Origin: Myxococcales bacterium | GTDB taxonomy: Bacteria; Myxococcota_A; Bradymonadia; UBA7976; UBA1532 | Direction: 5' to 3' | Assembly: GCA_020633555.1 (NCBI GenBank) | Contig: JACKDL010000055.1 | Span: 1-22,101 of the forward strand | DNA length: 22,101 nucleotides | Shown here: positions 1 through 8,258 of the stretch, in pieces | Numbering within the stretch: position 1 is the first letter of the stretch | How the letters are laid out: each line of letters begins with the position of its first letter | Program-made: the position numbers and the translations under genes | Notes under the pieces: model-generated | The model's database searches: none | Seen by the model: only the letters and a program-made list of their open reading frames with translations | Told to the model about the DNA's origin: nothing

Positions 1-1918
<1,918 letters not shown>

Positions 1919-1998
1919 GGGTCCGAAGGGCTTCAGAGCCAGCCCGGCGAAGTTTTTTCGTCACATGGTTTTCACAAAGAAGCCCGCACGCTGGCGCG

Positions 1999-2020
1999 TT
2001 CTCCACAGCCCTGTGGAGAA
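1999..2020. promoter_or_regulatory. Perfect 22-bp palindrome (10+2+10), candidate operator upstream of the ncRNA promoter
   Basis: TTCTCCACAG, two bases, then its exact reverse complement CTGTGGAGAA. It ends 9 bp before the proposed -35 of the large RNA, a usual place for an activator or repressor dimer. Each arm (TTCTCCACA) is also one mismatch from the DnaA box TTATCCACA. It is not followed by a T-run on the plus strand, so it does not look like a terminator for the upstream oxidoreductase gene. The symmetry is seen directly; the binding protein is unknown. Confidence 0.55.
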
Positions 2021-2029
2021 AAAAGCCCT

Positions 2030-2057
2030 TTGAGCATCCGCGGTTACCCCCTAGTCT
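2030..2057 (+). promoter_or_regulatory. Candidate sigma70-type promoter of the large ncRNA
   Basis: TTGAGC at 2030-2035 and TAGTCT at 2052-2057 are separated by 16 bp. The -10 keeps the key TA...T positions and the sequence reads CCTAGTCTCGG. Very similar CTAGNNTCG sequences lie upstream of the methyltransferase gene and the macroglobulin gene. The predicted transcription start is about 2064. Inference from motif and position only. Confidence 0.45.
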
Positions 2058-2063
2058 CGGTTT

Positions 2064-3633
2064 CGAGGGTTGAGGACAACCCCACGGAGTCACCGACACC
2101 ACCCCGTCACGCGGACCTTGGTCCGGGTGGATCGCAAGGCGCGGCTCGCCGCGCGGCGCGACAGGGGGGGACGAGGTGAGAAAGCCCAGGAAGGTTCGGA
2201 GCGCCGGTTCGCCGGTGTTCCCAAGCCCGGCCGGATCGAGACCTCGGAGCGGCGGCGTCCAGTGGACGGCGAACCGCATGGAGGGAGCCCCCTCGGGGGC
2301 CACGGCGGGGTGGGGAGGCCTTGGAGGGTGAAAGGTCAGGAGAGCCGCGGCGCAGAACCGACTCGTTCGGGGACGCGTGACGGACGCTCCGCCGGATGAA
2401 GGCTCTGAAGTCGAGCCTCGGCAGGTCGGGTTTCCCGGCCGTGGCGACCTGGCCAGGTCGCTTGTCGAGGGCAACGGCACGAGAGCACGGCCCCCGAGAG
2501 GGGGTACGGCTGGCGGGTGCGGGAAACGCTCTGGAGGCCCGGTCGAAGGCCCGACGCGCCGCCCCTCGGGGTGGTACAGGACGCCGCGAGCAGCCGGCCA
2601 GCCCTTGGGCTGGTGGGGCGCGCGAACCTGGTCGAGCACAGGCCCACCGTGGGAGACATCATCGACACTCTCGCTGCGTGGACGCGCCACGCCGGCGGCC
2701 TTCGGGCCGGGGCGGGTGCGACCGACGCCGATCTCGGGTGGCAGGTGCGTGGCCTCGGCCGCGGATCCAGCGCCCGCCCCAGTGGGTGCCGCGTCTTCGG
2801 GCCGGTGCCGGGCCTTCGGGCCCACCGCGAGCCGTCCTTCGGGGCGCTCGAGGTCCGCTCGGCCGCCGCTCGCGGCGCCGCGCATGGGGGCGAGGTCGGG
2901 CGTCCGTGGCCCCTCGGGGCGGCGGGCGTCGAGCGGGTGGCTGGTGGCCCTTTGGGGTCGCCGCCTGCGCCAGTGCCTTCGGACACGGCAGGGCAGCCCC
3001 CCGCACTCATGGCCGGTCGAGCCTTCGGGCCCGATCGGGGCCGCTCCGGGCGACCGGGGCAGCCACAGGCCCCTCGGCCCGCTTCGGCGGTCGGGAGGCC
3101 GCGCCCACGGCGGCTTCGGCCAGTCAGGGCGCCGGGGAACGGGTCGCGAGGCCCGCCACCGTGGCCATGTGCGTCGGCGGCGCGAGAGCGCCATCCAACG
3201 TCGGGTCCCACCTGCAGGTGGGCCGGACGACAAGGTCGCTGGTTCCCTCGGGAGCGTGAGCGACAGAGCAGCGAGGGCGTGCCGGGCGCCGAGCGGCTTT
3301 GGCCGTGAGGGCCGCCCAGAGTGGCGCGCACACGACGAAGTGCCTGGGCTTCGGTCTTCGGATCGGGGCGCGGGCCACTGGCGAGGGGTTGGACGCAGCC
3401 TCTCCCCGTCCGACGAGGCGACGCGTTGGGGGCCGGACCCCAGGGCGCACGCCGACGGGCGCCGGCCGCTGGGTCGACGCACCGCAAACGGACGGCGCGC
3501 CAGTGCTCCTGCCGACGAATCAGCGCCCGTGGGGCGTGGGTTCGAGATCGGCACACGAGCCGTCGGGTTGGCCTTGGCCCTCCCTTTTCTCGAAGGCCCG
3601 GTACGCCGCAGCGTGCCGGGCCTTTTCTCTTTT
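2064..3633 (+). ncRNA. Candidate large structured non-coding RNA (about 1.57 kb), unknown family
   Basis: The stretch lies between a promoter-like element and a strong intrinsic terminator and has no credible protein gene. Its open frames translate to Arg/Gly/Pro/Ala-rich sequence without recognisable domains. It is full of short strong hairpins. Examples: CCACCC 2099-2104 with 2125-2130 enclosing GGAC-CUUG-GUCC (2113-2124); a 10-bp stem with UUCG loop (2198-2221); CCCCC-GAGA-GGGGG (2491-2504); CCAGCC-CUUG-GGCUGG (2598-2613); CGGCC-UUCG-GGCCG (2696-2709); GGGCC-UUCG-GGCCC (2810-2823); a 9-bp bulged UUCG stem (2828-2850); GGCGC-GAGA-GCGCC (3179-3192); CCCACC-UGCA-GGUGGG (3207-3222). I count ten CTTCGG and eight CCTCGG on this strand and none of the reverse complements, so the plus strand is the RNA strand. 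No rRNA, RNase P, tmRNA, group I/II intron or retron hallmark was recognised. The boundaries are inferred. Confidence 0.75.
3593..3633 (+). terminator. Rho-independent terminator of the large ncRNA
   Basis: A 14-bp stem (3593-3606 with 3611-3624, one G-U wobble) with the 4-base loop CGCA is followed by TTTTCTCTTTT. It is a textbook intrinsic terminator on the plus strand. No plus-strand protein gene ends just before it, so it most simply terminates the RNA that starts near 2064. Confidence 0.9.
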
Positions 3634-3674
3634 GGTCCAGCGCACTTACCCTCCGAGGCTCCCCGCCCCCCTCA

Positions 3675-3728
3675 ATCGGCGAGCCCTCCACCCTCGGCGA
3701 GCCCGCCACCGTCGGCGAGCGCTTGACC
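3675..3728. repeat. Three tandem 18-bp repeats
   Basis: Units at 3675-3692, 3693-3710 and 3711-3728 share a TCGGCGAGC core; the first two differ at two positions and the third has a diverged end. In the frame ending at 3827 they read IGEPST, LGEPAT and VGERLT. The period is a multiple of three, as expected for a coding repeat, but no ATG, GTG or TTG precedes them in frame after the terminator. Confidence 0.7.
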
Positions 3729-3827
3729 CACGTGGCCAAGGCGCCTGTGCAGCGGGCCTCGGACGCCGCCCGCAAGGTGCTGCGCAAGGCCTACCAGTTC
3801 GCGGTGAAGTTCGCCGCCTTCCGCTGA
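3723..3827 (+). CDS. Possible small amphipathic protein, start uncertain
   Basis: The frame ending with TGA at 3825-3827 encodes a basic, helix-like tail, from THVAKAPVQRASDAARKV to KFAAFR, with a regular spacing of hydrophobic and charged residues. Its composition is more protein-like than anything in the preceding 1.6 kb. The only standard start between the terminator and the stop is TTG at 3723, giving 34 residues. Translation could also begin in the 18-bp repeats at a rare start. No good ribosome binding site is visible and I recognise no family. It lies convergent with the hydroxylase gene, 17 bp away. Confidence 0.3.
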   Translation: MTHVAKAPVQRASDAARKVLRKAYQFAVKFAAFR

Positions 3828-3844
3828 GCGGGTGCACCGACCCG

Positions 3845-4546
3845 TCAGGGGGCGGCGTCGCCCTCGATCCGCGTGCCCATCAGCCGGTCCCACACGGTGA
3901 AGGCCGAGGCGAAGTTGCCCTTGTGCGGCTTCGCGTGGTGCAGGTCGTGGTGCGCCATGGGCGCCAGGAGCGGCAGGTGGCGGGTGGGCAGGCGGAGGCC
4001 CGAGTGGATCTCCAGCTCGTGCAGGATCCGCCAGCCCACAAAGATCCAGATGGTCCACACCGAGATCTGCCCGAAGAGCGCCAGGCACAGCACGACGCCC
4101 ACCGCGATGCCCACGGTGCCCGCCGACTGCTCCAGGGGGTGCACATAGCAGTACTCGATGGGCACGGGCGCAAAGGCCTCGTGGTGCTTCTTGTGAATCG
4201 CCCTGTACAGCCGCCGGTTGCGGTGCAGCACCCGGTGCATCCAGTAGAACCAGGCGTCATCCAGCACCAGGACGATGCCGAGCTGGGCCAGCACCACGCC
4301 GGTCCCCTGCCACGTCATGGTGAAGCAGTCCTCGAAGTACCAGAAGGCGGCCAGCGCGCCGATCCACTGGCTCACCAGGTTCAAGCCGATGTTCGGCAGC
4401 CGGGCCTTCAGCGCCCCCGGCTTGCGGCGCACCGCCTGCCCGTCCAGGGCCGCCGGGATCCCGTCGCGGTCGATGCGCCAGCTCACCCAGAGCGCCAAGG
4501 CGTTGAACAGGATCGACATCCCGACGGCCACGAGCCCGACGATCAC
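3845..4546 (-). CDS. Sterol desaturase / fatty acid hydroxylase superfamily protein
   Basis: A 233-residue integral membrane protein. The family's di-iron histidine clusters are all visible: H104-x3-H108 (HRVLH), H118-x2-HH (HKKHH) and H200-x2-HH (HDLHH), with further His at 176 and 181. Hydrophobic helices lie near residues 1-22, 56-73, 83-100 and 144-172, with the His boxes on one face. Members hydroxylate or desaturate lipid or carotenoid-like substrates using O2; the substrate here is unknown. The GTG start at 4546 overlaps the stop of the upstream methyltransferase gene by four bases (GTGA), so translation is probably coupled. Length is typical for compact bacterial members. Confidence 0.9.
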   Translation of the reverse strand: MIVGLVAVGMSILFNALALWVSWRIDRDGIPAALDGQAVRRKPGALKARLPNIGLNLVSQWIGALAAFWYFEDCFTMTWQGTGVVLAQLGIVLVLDDAWFYWMHRVLHRNRRLYRAIHKKHHEAFAPVPIEYCYVHPLEQSAGTVGIAVGVVLCLALFGQISVWTIWIFVGWRILHELEIHSGLRLPTRHLPLLAPMAHHDLHHAKPHKGNFASAFTVWDRLMGTRIEGDAAP

Positions 4547-5343
4547 GCGGGTGCTCGCACGGCGAAGACGTTGTGAAGCCGCGTGCCCTCGAAGCCGGCC
4601 TCGCGCTCGGTGGTGAGCGTGAAGCCCTGGGCGGTCAACAGGCCACGCACCGCGTCGAGGCGCCCGTCCAGATCGTGCACCTCGGCCACCACCTGGCGGA
4701 TGCGCGGCCAGTGCTCGGACCGGACCCCCTGCAGCACCGGCAGCTCGGCACCCTCGCAGTCGATCTTCAGCAGGTCCACCCGGTCCAGGTCCTGGGCGTC
4801 GATGACCTGCGAGACGGTGCGCAGCTCGGCCTTGACGTGCTGGCGGCCGCCCGTGAGCCAGCGGGCCAGCAGCGGCGAGAGGAAGCCGGGCACCAGCCGC
4901 GCCAGCGGCGTGGCCTGCCGAGCCGCCGCCAGGTTGCCTCGCACGGCCGCCTGGAAGGCCCCCGGCGCGTCCCAGTCCTCAGGGTGGGCCGTCGACAGCG
5001 CCGGGCACCGCGGGAAGTAGGTGAACTCGAGCCGGCCCGGCTCGGCCGAGAGGCCGAAGTCGAACACCGTCATCCGGCCCTGCCCGTGCTCGGCCGCGTT
5101 GGCCGCCGCCACCACGTGAATGGCGGGCACCGGCTCGAAGGCGAAGATCCGGGCCTGCGGCAGCCGCTGGACCGCGCGCACCCCGAACAGGCCGATGTTG
5201 GCCCCCACGTCCAGGATCACCGCGTCGGCGGGCAGGCGGATCCCGTGACCCAGGTAACCGTCCACATGCAGGTCCAGGACCCGCGCCTCGCTGACGTTCA
5301 GGCAGGCCACCGAGGTCCCGTCGGCGAGCCGTGCGCGGCGCAT
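4543..5343 (-). CDS. FkbM-family SAM-dependent methyltransferase
   Basis: About 266 residues. The N-terminal half has the SAM-binding motif VILDVGANIGLFG (about 42-54) and the acidic FAFEPVP strand. The later VDLLKIDCEGAE is the characteristic FkbM motif. There is no signal peptide, so it is likely cytoplasmic. FkbM enzymes O-methylate sugars, lipids or secondary metabolites. The coupling to a lipid hydroxylase-like gene suggests modification of a lipid or glycolipid, which is inference. I chose the ATG at 5343 because AGGTGG lies five bases upstream; a GTG at 5352 preceded by GGGGGA is the alternative and adds three residues. It is the first gene of a two-gene minus-strand operon. Confidence 0.9.
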   Translation of the reverse strand: MRRARLADGTSVACLNVSEARVLDLHVDGYLGHGIRLPADAVILDVGANIGLFGVRAVQRLPQARIFAFEPVPAIHVVAAANAAEHGQGRMTVFDFGLSAEPGRLEFTYFPRCPALSTAHPEDWDAPGAFQAAVRGNLAAARQATPLARLVPGFLSPLLARWLTGGRQHVKAELRTVSQVIDAQDLDRVDLLKIDCEGAELPVLQGVRSEHWPRIRQVVAEVHDLDGRLDAVRGLLTAQGFTLTTEREAGFEGTRLHNVFAVRAPA

Positions 5344-5383
5344 CTGCCCCACCTGATCCCCCTCTTGTGCGCTCTTGTGGGCG

Positions 5384-5389
5384 AGCCTA
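5384..5389 (-). promoter_or_regulatory. Candidate extended -10 element of the methyltransferase-hydroxylase operon
   Basis: On the minus strand the sequence reads GTGCTAGGCTCGC, with TG one base before TAGGCT. It lies about 40 bases upstream of the start codon. No good -35 is seen at the expected distance, consistent with an extended -10 promoter. It shares the CTAGNNTCG form with two other promoter candidates in the window. Confidence 0.4.
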
Positions 5390-5687
5390 GCACGGGTGGA
5401 GCGGGGGATCCCCCCCGTTCGGCCCCCTGGATCGCCGCGCCGACCTGCATCGCTGTGATCGGGCCAACCCCGCGGGATGACTCATACTCCAGCGTCTCTG
5501 CGACGAAAATCGCCACGCCCCGTGGTCGCGGATCGCGGTTTTTCTTTCATTTGCTCGCCAGACGTGGTTCCTGGCGGCTTCCCGCGTCGGCCGATCTGTC
5601 GGCGCATGGCCTCGGGCGCCAGATGTCCGGATTCCTAATGGGTCCCCGGTGATGTCCACCGGATTGACCCGGTCAGAGTGATTGAGA
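5390..5687. other. Divergent intergenic region with small hairpins
   Basis: About 300 bases separate the minus-strand methyltransferase operon from the plus-strand RNA-binding protein gene. It contains the GGGGGATCCCCC palindrome (5403-5414) and a T-rich patch (about 5539-5553). A perfect 6-bp hairpin, CCGGTG/CACCGG at 5646-5662, would lie in the leader of the RNA-binding protein mRNA about 25 bases before its start. That position could affect translation, as in cold-shock leaders, but nothing shows that it does. No convincing plus-strand promoter was found. Confidence 0.5.
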
Positions 5688-6062
5688 ATGTCGAACAAGC
5701 TTTTTGTGGGCGGCCTGGCCTGGGCCACCGACGACAACAGCCTCCGCAACGCCTTCGAGTCCTTCGGTGAGGTCACCGAGGCGAAGGTCATCCTGGATCG
5801 CGAGACCGGCCGCAGCCGCGGCTTCGGCTTCGTGACCTTCGCGGACAACGCCTCGGCCGTCAGCGCCGTCGAGGCCATGAACAACCAGGAGCTGGACGGG
5901 CGCACCATCCGCGTCGACCTCGCTCAGGAGCGCGCGCGCAGCCCGCGTCCGGGTGGCGGCGGCGGCGGCGGTGGTCACCGCGGCGGCGGCGGCGGCGGCT
6001 TCGGCGGCGGCCGTGATCGTGACCGCGGCGGCTTCGGCGGCGGCGGCGGCGGTCGCTGGTAA
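5688..6062 (+). CDS. RRM-domain RNA-binding protein with glycine-rich RGG-like tail
   Basis: 124 residues. One RRM spans about residues 4-80 with RNP2 LFVGGL (5-10) and RNP1 RGFGFVTF (44-51), including the RNA-stacking aromatics. The tail from about residue 86 is almost all Gly with Arg, His, Asp and Phe (GGGG, FGGGRDRDRGGFGGG). This is the architecture of the small bacterial RNA-binding proteins (cyanobacterial Rbp type) related to eukaryotic glycine-rich proteins, which bind single-stranded RNA and are often cold- or stress-induced. I chose ATG 5688 because the RRM starts directly with MSNKLFVGGL; an upstream in-frame TTG (5682) adds two residues. The Shine-Dalgarno sequence is weak. It is a possible partner of the large RNA in this window, with no direct evidence. 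Confidence 0.95.
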   Translation: MSNKLFVGGLAWATDDNSLRNAFESFGEVTEAKVILDRETGRSRGFGFVTFADNASAVSAVEAMNNQELDGRTIRVDLAQERARSPRPGGGGGGGGHRGGGGGGFGGGRDRDRGGFGGGGGGRW

Positions 6063-6095
6063 GCGACCCCCACCCTCCCACCCCTTTCGGGACGC

Positions 6096-6122
6096 CGGGC
6101 CGGCGCCCAGTGTGCCGGCCCG
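6096..6122 (+). other. Strong hairpin downstream of the RNA-binding protein gene
   Basis: A perfect 9-bp stem CGGGCCGGC/GCCGGCCCG with a 9-base loop starts 33 bases after the stop codon. It is not followed by a T-run, so it is not a classical intrinsic terminator. It could be a 3'-end stabiliser or a Rho-associated end. Confidence 0.45.
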
Positions 6123-6221
6123 AAACATCCCCCCTCCCAGTCTGAAGCGCCGGGCCCCCTGAAGGGTTGGCCCGCGACTCGCGCTACGGCCCAGCGAACC
6201 CTCGCTGACCCCGGAGCGCCC

Positions 6222-6510
6222 ATGACCACCACCGCCTGGATCCTCACCGCGCTGGCGGCTGGCCTCTTGGCCGCGCCGCACCTGCTGGCCCCTGTTCACC
6301 CGCGTCGCCCACGCCCTGGACGCTGCGGGGCAGCAGGTGCAGGTGGCTCGGGCCGAGCGGGCGGATCCACGGCCGTGGCCTGAGCCTCGCCCGCGGCCGA
6401 CCGGATGGCCGTCTGGCGCCTGCCCTGAGCGGGCCGCGGATCCCGAGAAGGAGCACCCTTCCGTTCTGGAACACGCGGCCCAGCTCTTCGTCTCGATCGC
6501 TGCGTGGTGA
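6222..6510 (+). pseudogene. Small membrane-anchored protein gene with an apparent 1-base frameshift
   Basis: ATG 6222 has a GGAG six bases upstream and encodes a membrane helix, MTTTAWILTALAAGLLAAPHLLAP. In the same frame the sequence then becomes low-complexity Arg/Gly/Ala and stops near 6384. In the next frame a protein-like sequence starts at 6292, LFTRVAHALDAAGQQVQVAR, and runs to a good end, ...EHPSVLEHAAQLFVSIAAW, with TGA at 6508. The switch falls in the CCCC run around 6289-6292; one additional C would join both parts into about 96 residues. It is either a real inactivating mutation, a programmed shift or a sequencing/assembly error. No family was recognised. It sits between the RNA-binding protein and histidine kinase genes. 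Confidence 0.6.
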
Positions 6511-6569
6511 CCCCCTCAGCGCACGGCGCGGCGCTGGCAAACCCGATGGGTCGATCGAGGAGGTCACCC

Positions 6570-8123
6570 ATGGCAGCCGCCGCCCCCCACTCCCGTACGG
6601 TCGCCGCCGAAACCACCCTGGAGCTCCTGCGCGACGTGGTGTTCACCACCGACGAGCGGGGGCGTCTGCTGAAGCTGAACGCCGCCTGGACGGCTCACTT
6701 GGGCCACCCGGTGCCGCGCAGCGTCGGCCGCCCGCTCACGGACTTCGTGGACGCGCCCGACCACACCCGCGTGTTGGAGGCGCTGGATCAGGGCGCCCGC
6801 GCCCGCCCGGTAGAGCTCACCTTCGTGGACGTACGCGGGCAGATTCGGTGCATGGAGATGGCCTGCCAGGTCGGGCCCGTGGGTGAGCGTGTCGGGACGC
6901 TGCACGACATCACCACCCGCCGGAGGGCCCAGCGCTCGCTGTCGGCCGCCAAGGCGCGCGCCGAGGAGGCCGTGCGCTCGCGCAGCACCTTGCTGGCCCA
7001 CATGAGCCACGAGCTGCGCACCCCCCTGACGGCCATCCTGGGCTATGCCGAGCTGCTGCTGGGCGCCCTGGGCGAGAACCCCCCGCTGGCCCGCCACGCC
7101 GAGACCATTCGCCGCAACGGGGAGCACCTGCAGGCGCTGGTGAACGACATCCTCGACTTCTCGAAGCTGGAGGCCGGCACGCTGAAGGTCGAGATGGGCC
7201 GCTTCGAGCCCCTGGCCATGGTCCACGAGGTGGTGCACGCCCTGAAGCCCCGCGCTGCCGAGAAGGGCCTGCGGCTGGACGTCGAGAGCGGGCCCCTGCC
7301 CGGCCAGGTGGTGTCGGACGCCCGGCGGGTGCGCCAGATCTTGTTCAACCTCCTGGGCAACGCCCTGGAGTTCACCGAGCGGGGCGGGGTGCGACTGCGG
7401 GCGCGCGTCGAGGGCCCCGAGCTGGTGTTTTCGGTGGCCGACACCGGCCCCGGCATGACCCCCGAGCAGGTCGAGCGGCTGTTCATCCCCTTCGTCCCGG
7501 GCGACACCGACCTGGCCCGGGCCCACGGGGGCGCCGGCCTGGGGCTGACCATCGCCCGCCAGCTCGCCCGCATGCTTGGCGGCGACATCACCGTGCGCAG
7601 CGTGCCCGGCAAGGGCACCGCTTTCCGCGTGGCGCTCGAGCTGCAGACCGGGCGCACCGCCGCCGGCACGCCCGCGCGGGGCTTTCCCAGCGCCGGGCGC
7701 CTGGGCGGCCGCCGTGTGCTCGTGGTGGACGACTCGAAGGACCTGCGTGCGCTGCTGGGCATGTTCCTGCGCCGCGAGGGTGCCGAGGTCTTCCTGGCGG
7801 CGGACGGCGACGAGGCCCTGGATCGGCTGCTGCGCGACCGCCTGCAGGTCGACTTGGTGCTCATGGACATCCAGATGCCCCACGTGGACGGCCACACGGC
7901 AACCGGGCGGCTGCGCGACGCCGGCTACACCGGCCAGATTGTCGCGCTCACCGCCCACGCCACCGCCGACGACCAGCGGCAGTGCCTGCTGGCCGGCTGC
8001 GACGACTACCTCACCAAGCCCATCACGGGCGATTCGCTGGTGAAGAGCCTGGAGCGACGCCTGGCCAACCAGGGCACACCGAACCGGGCCCGATGGACTG
8101 CAACGCCGAGATCGTCCGACTGA
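6570..8123 (+). CDS. Soluble PAS-domain hybrid histidine kinase (PAS-HisKA-HATPase-REC)
   Basis: 517 residues. ATG 6570 was chosen because GAGGAGGT precedes it at ideal distance; earlier starts add poorly conserved residues. Order: PAS sensor (about 14-115), a short helical linker, and HisKA with MSHELRTP, where H147 is the phosphorylated His. HATPase_c follows with the N box NLLGNALEFT, G1 DTGPGM and G2 GAGLGLTIARQL. Last is a receiver domain (about 383-500) with acidic D387/D388, phospho-acceptor D433 in LMDIQMP, the ALTAHA Thr and the TKP Lys. No membrane segment is seen, so it senses a cytoplasmic signal. No partner regulator or output domain is adjacent, so the phosphorelay target is unknown. 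It starts 60 bases after the frameshifted membrane gene. Confidence 0.95.
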   Translation: MAAAAPHSRTVAAETTLELLRDVVFTTDERGRLLKLNAAWTAHLGHPVPRSVGRPLTDFVDAPDHTRVLEALDQGARARPVELTFVDVRGQIRCMEMACQVGPVGERVGTLHDITTRRRAQRSLSAAKARAEEAVRSRSTLLAHMSHELRTPLTAILGYAELLLGALGENPPLARHAETIRRNGEHLQALVNDILDFSKLEAGTLKVEMGRFEPLAMVHEVVHALKPRAAEKGLRLDVESGPLPGQVVSDARRVRQILFNLLGNALEFTERGGVRLRARVEGPELVFSVADTGPGMTPEQVERLFIPFVPGDTDLARAHGGAGLGLTIARQLARMLGGDITVRSVPGKGTAFRVALELQTGRTAAGTPARGFPSAGRLGGRRVLVVDDSKDLRALLGMFLRREGAEVFLAADGDEALDRLLRDRLQVDLVLMDIQMPHVDGHTATGRLRDAGYTGQIVALTAHATADDQRQCLLAGCDDYLTKPITGDSLVKSLERRLANQGTPNRARWTATPRSSD

Positions 8124-8139
8124 TCGCGGAGGAGGGCGC

Positions 8140-8258
8140 ACGAGGCAGCAGCCGGCCATCGACCTGGAGGTGCGCCGCCTGCGGCGAGAGAACGTTCGGC
8201 TGCAGCAGGAACGTGATTCCCTGAAAGGAAGCTGCGGCCTTCTTCGCCGAGGATCCGG
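8140..8258 (+). pseudogene. Remnant of an IS3-family OrfA transposase gene
   Basis: One frame reads QQPAIDLEVRRLRREN and then VRLQQERDSLK to about 8226. After a 1-base shift the next frame reads AAAFFAEDP (8231-8257). Together they give the leucine-zipper tail and closing LKKAAAFFA motif typical of IS3-family OrfA. The helix-turn-helix part, OrfB and terminal repeats were not found. The scrap is wedged between the histidine kinase stop and the convergent acyltransferase gene and is too decayed to be functional. Confidence 0.6.

Noticed and set aside
1921..1957. Possible terminator of the oxidoreductase gene (weak stem before TTTTTT)
   Set aside because: The best stem next to the T-run relies on three G-U pairs; it may work, but support is too poor to list.
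1968..2020. Chromosome replication origin based on three DnaA-box-like 9-mers
   Set aside because: Only a few imperfect boxes, no clear AT-rich unwinding stretch and no dnaA or dnaN nearby; kept only as an alternative reading of the palindrome.
2324..2340. GGGTGAAAGG resembles a conserved block of bacterial RNase P RNA
   Set aside because: The essential GAGGAAAGTCC block and the paired 3' ACAGAA block were not found, and the interval is about four times too long.
2716..2723. GTGCGACC resembles the 5' end of a group II intron
   Set aside because: No domain V hairpin was recognised downstream and no intron-encoded protein is present.
2064..3633. Ribosomal RNA, retron or telomere-like RNA identity
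   Set aside because: No 16S or 23S landmark sequences were seen, there is no reverse transcriptase gene in the window, and no simple repeats occur.
2336..3787. Several long open frames of 100-630 codons on both strands across the RNA interval
   Set aside because: High GC makes stops rare; translations are Arg/Pro/Gly/Ala-rich with no domain or good start, and the terminator lies inside some of them.
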